A DNA stretch of 64,000 bases from positions 2,790,001 through 2,854,000 of the forward strand of contig OZ220491.1 of NCBI GenBank assembly GCA_965116195.1, given 5' to 3'. Below the pieces are notes generated by a model. That model had not been told where the DNA came from. It worked only from the letters and a program-made list of their open reading frames with translations, and ran no database searches. The position numbers were made by a program, and so were the translations under genes. Positions 61,080 through 64,000 of this stretch are shown here, in pieces. Within the stretch, counting starts at the first letter, position 1. Each line of letters opens with the position of its first letter. Source of the DNA: Aldehydirespirator sp965116195. GTDB taxonomy: Bacteria > Actinomycetota > Acidimicrobiia > Acidimicrobiales > Aldehydirespiratoraceae.

Positions 61080-61392
61080 CCAAAACTGCGTCACTGCCTT
61101 GACAGCATGCGCCAAGACCCGCCAGACCACCCGAAGAGTCGCCGTCGTCACCGGAGGTGCCAGCAGTGGCGCGACAGCATACGCCAAAACCCCTGCCACC
61201 AAACCCCTGTCCACCATTGTTGTCCAAGCCCGGTAGATCGTCGCCGCGCACATCTGCTGCCCCCCCCCCCCCCAACCTGACCCCTAACTCGCACATCTTC
61301 TGCGATAGCAGCAGGCGACCACCCCAGACCAAAACGCTCGCCCAAACCCCGTGTCCTCACCCACACCCAAGTCTTCGCGAAGGCTCAGATAA
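61080..61392. other. 313-bp gap containing a 14-C tract
   Basis: Between the SLH gene stop and the end of the Fic remnant. A run of 14 C lies at 61260-61273. No coding frame is convincing on either strand and no clear terminator is seen. Confidence 0.6.
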
Positions 61393-62364
61393 TCACTCCA
61401 AGTACCTTCCTCGGCCAGAAAGATGACGACAGTGACCGCGGTGGTTCACTGCGAGTCCACATGGTAAGCCTGTTGACTTGACCTTGAGTCGGCACAACTC
61501 GATCGTCAAGTCTTCAGATGCTGCGGACTCGTAGCTGTGAACAACTTCCAAAAAGGGAGTGGCAAGAATCGACGCGTACTCGCGGTCAGAGTAGCTGAGA
61601 TCACAAACGGTGGAGGACATCACCCCGAACGCGTCAAACACTTTGTCAGCATCGTAAACCCGCAGTGACAGCCCAATAGTGCGGTCCTTGACCACGCCCA
61701 ACGCTTTGAGACGGCGAAGTGCATCTGCACAGCGTCTCTCAGAGAATCCGATTGCCTCAGCCAGAGTCTTGGGGGTCACGGACGGATTCGCGGGAAGATG
61801 ATCAATGGCTGCTGCTACCACCGAACGACCCGCACGTCCACCAACCGCGGATCGCCAGTGCCTTTGAAGAATGCCGATGGCCTTCTGATAGCCAATCACA
61901 GATGCACTGGATTGTTGCACAGCCGTTGCCAACACTTCGAGCCAACGGATCAGCGCACGTGAGCGGCCCGGGTCGTGCGCTTCGCCGACATAGGTCTGGA
62001 ACTCTGCGAGAGCGTTGAGGTAAGCATCGCGATTGCCTGACAGTGCCATGCTGACAGGTGGCATCATGCCGTCGCCTGCGCACTTCCGTTTGAGCACTCC
62101 GTACAGCAAAGCTCGACCAGTGCGTCCGTTGCCATCACCGAAAGGATGAATCGTCTCGAACTGCGCATGAGCGACTGCGGATTGAAGTAACGGTGAGTGA
62201 TCTTCGCTGCGCAGATAGGCCACGAGATCCGCCAGCAAAGGCCCACACATCTGGGCTGGTGGTGGCACGAAGTCGCCATCAAGCGGATGCCAGTCGTTGC
62301 CGCCGACCCAGTTCTGTTCCGAGCGCACGACCCCGCCGAGGTAAGGGATTGGCGAGGCATCCAT
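61393..62364 (-). pseudogene. 5'-truncated Fic-family protein
   Basis: Fic enzymes transfer AMP or other nucleotide parts to protein hydroxyls. The catalytic motif HPFGDGNGRTGR is intact, preceded by IPYLGGVVRSEQNWVGG. A winged-helix-type C-terminus follows (NPSVTPKTLAEAIGFSERRCADALRRLKALGVV). The usual N-terminal ~100 residues, including the helix bearing the inhibitory (S/T)xxxE(G/N) motif and the LREALLSSRIEGT region, are missing. Upstream codons in the open frame (to 62682) show no family similarity. Homology stops near 62390-62410, where the divergent M48 region begins, so a rearrangement probably removed the 5' end. Translation from ATG 62364 could still give a catalytic fragment lacking self-inhibition, but loss of function is more likely. 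Confidence 0.65.
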
Positions 62365-62589
62365 GAGCGTGCGAAGCGATACCGACACATGGATGCCAGA
62401 GGCAATAATATACGTACGATTTCTGGATGAATATGACTTTAGATGGCGTCGCCTCCTATCCGGAGTGCTGATACTTATAAGTGTGGTGTGCATATTTGGG
62501 TTATTGTCATTTCGACGACTGGGCGTTCTTTGAGATGTGTACAGAAACAGAACAAACGGCACAACATCGCAAAGGAGTTTCGACAACTT

Positions 62590-63261
62590 ATGAACCTCTA
62601 CAAATGCAATGCGATAACTGCTAGCGGCGGGCGATGCCAAAATTCGGTGCAGGAAGGGGTCGAGAGATGTGCTGCAGGCCATATTCCACGACAGTATCGG
62701 ATGAACCAGGCACGCAAGGGGGCCGAGTTGACGACTAACGGCGAGGAGGACGGGCAGTCCAGCAGTAGCCAGTCACCCGGATCTGTGGTCAAATATGACA
62801 TGGGTCTCAAGGGAGACTGGACGGCTTGGGGGCAACTCTTGTTTTTTGTCCCGTTTTTGGTTCTCAGTAGCGCGTGCCTGATCTTTTCTCTGTTGCCACT
62901 GTTTCTCATTTTGTGGAACGCCATTCCTGGTCATTGGTTGATTCCGGTTGTTGCATACTATGCGATGGGCCTCTTGTTCTTCGTTCCGGCTATCGAAAAC
63001 TTCATGTGGAACTATCTTGACAGGTCATCACGAGCTCCAAGCCTTGAAGAAAGGCAACGACTCGATCCTGTATGGAACGATGTCATCTCCAGAGTAGGTA
63101 AGGGCAGCGACCGCAAGTACACCCTAAGAGTAACCGCAACGCAGGATCTGAACGCTTACGCTGCTGGAGGTCGGCAGGTGGTAGTCACGCAGGGTGCGTT
63201 ACAGAATCTGAATACGCGAGAACTGACCGGTGTGCTTGCACACGAACTCGGGCGCGCCTGA
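62590..63261 (+). pseudogene. M48-type membrane protease, truncated at the catalytic motif
   Basis: 223 codons from ATG 62590 (AAGGAG 12 bases upstream). The N-terminus has a small zinc-binding pattern, CNAITASGGRCQ...CAAGH. Two membrane helices follow (about 82-104 and 112-134), then the start of an M48/HtpX-like protease: LNAYAAGGRQVVVTQGALQNL without its last residues, then LTGVLAHELG. The catalytic motif should read HExxH, but the frame gives HELGRA and stops, so the second histidine and everything after it are lost. The following bases continue in another frame as part of an S8 protease, so a deletion has joined two genes at about 63250. The product should not be active. Confidence 0.65.
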
Positions 63262-64000
63262 CACCACAGTTTCGTAGCGCATCTGACGCTGCTGATTCGC
63301 TACCTGATATGGCGTGTCCCGATGATCAAATTGTTTCGATACTCACGCTGCATCCGGCCTTCGTCTCGAAAAGTCAATTCCCGGGCCAGTTCCTACGGGC
63401 TGTCGGGTTCGAGTCAATAGGAAGCCGTCCTACAGCACTCACCCCAGATTCCACCATGCACAGTTACCCGGGCCCGGACGGAGAGAGGAAGTACGAAGCA
63501 CGTCAGGGAAGCGAAGAGAAAGCAACTACCGAATTGTTCGTCGCGTCAACACGCAGTGACCTCGGTGCCTGGGTCAACCATCTCGCCGAAGAAACAGTTG
63601 ACCTATCAAGATCTGAAGAGGGAATCGTCGTCGTTGAGCAGTTCCGTCTCCCACCGAACTATGAGCGACTCCGACTACCCAGCGATCTACCAGAGGAAGT
63701 ACCTCTTGAGGTTGTCCTGCACGCAGCTGGCAACACAGCCTACGGGTTTGTCATTGAAGCCTTCGAGTCATACACAACGGAGCTCGGCCTCGATGCCGAT
63801 CTGGACCGTCGGCTTGGCGTTGGCAGTCTGTGCTTTATACCGACGCTTGCACCTCGCACGCAGATTGAAGCACTCGGTGACTTCTCATTTCTGAGAGTCG
63901 CACGTCCGATGCCTCGACTTCGCCATTTGAAACCAATTGACACTGTGGCACGAGCTGTTCCTGATATTGATATTCAGCTCCCACTTGACGGACCGGATGA
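63252..64000 (+). pseudogene. S8-family peptidase, N-terminal region, 5'-truncated and running off the window
   Basis: An open frame without a start codon at its left end continues to the window edge. It includes HPAFVSKSQFPGQFLRAVGF, GSRPTALTPDS and LRVARPMPRLRHLKP, the pre-catalytic region of large S8 (subtilisin-like) peptidases that are often encoded beside an AAA ATPase. The left end abuts the broken M48 gene at GGCGCGCC (63251-63258). The catalytic Asp, His and Ser would lie beyond base 64000, so whether the rest is intact is unknown. Confidence 0.55.

Overview
The window is bacterial DNA, most likely from a high-GC actinobacterium. The evidence is a PASTA-type Ser/Thr kinase beside a PP2C phosphatase, frequent GTG starts, an EF-G-like factor of the kind known in mycobacteria, and Thr-run cell-surface proteins with SLH domains. 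A marine or host-associated member of the Acidimicrobiia is a reasonable guess, but this is inference. Housekeeping genes are clearly GC-rich. Much of 26.7-42.2 kb is visibly poorer in G+C, as expected for acquired DNA.

Layout. 1-3.7 kb: PASTA kinase and PP2C phosphatase, then tRNA-Leu(CAG). 3.9-6.0 kb: an uncharacterised two-gene unit, one member with a PD-(D/E)XK-like nuclease core. 6.2-10.1 kb: a metallo-beta-lactamase-fold hydrolase, prephenate dehydratase (pheA), tRNA-Ser(TGA), a secreted pectinacetylesterase-like lipoprotein and tRNA-Ser(GCT). 10.2-44.1 kb: a defence and accessory island lying between tRNA-Ser(GCT) and tRNA-Arg(ACG). 44.4-46.8 kb: EF-G-like GTPase and a small 3Fe-4S ferredoxin. 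47.1-57.8 kb: a minus-strand methylated-amine catabolic cluster of a three-subunit glutamate-synthase-like enzyme, two dimethylglycine/sarcosine dehydrogenase-like flavoproteins and an MttB-family methyltransferase. 58-61 kb: a large SLH surface protein. 61.4-64 kb: a decayed group with a 5'-truncated Fic protein, a truncated M48 protease and a truncated S8 protease.

The island. From left to right it holds: a hipBA toxin-antitoxin pair with a palindromic operator; an AAA ATPase of the DUF4143 kind; a helicase-methylase-ATPase locus (SNF2/DUF3883 helicase, DUF1156 methylase, Swt1-HEPN/DUF499 ATPase) that also contains a membrane-anchored coiled-coil gene and a DUF1828 gene; a C5 methyltransferase with a GHKL-ATPase restriction protein (HgiDII-like); and then a repeated module. 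The module is a small cupin gene followed by a giant protein with a DUF4297/Cap4-like nuclease at the N-terminus and a long TPR-rich C-terminus, followed by nucleotidyltransferase (MNT) and HEPN-like parts. The module occurs twice, and the cupin three times. The two giant genes share about 1.28 kb of identical sequence covering the promoter and nuclease, then diverge abruptly where the TPR part begins. This looks like a conserved effector joined to variable sensors, and is the strongest candidate in the window for an undescribed system. A PLD-like membrane protein, a small antitoxin-like gene and an orphan DNA methyltransferase close the island.

Two long poly-C tracts fall inside coding sequence, one in the DUF1156 methylase and one in the SLH protein. 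In both places the reading frame is broken as written. Phase variation and homopolymer sequencing error are both possible. Short degenerate tandem duplications are common between genes, and several copy the end of the adjacent gene.
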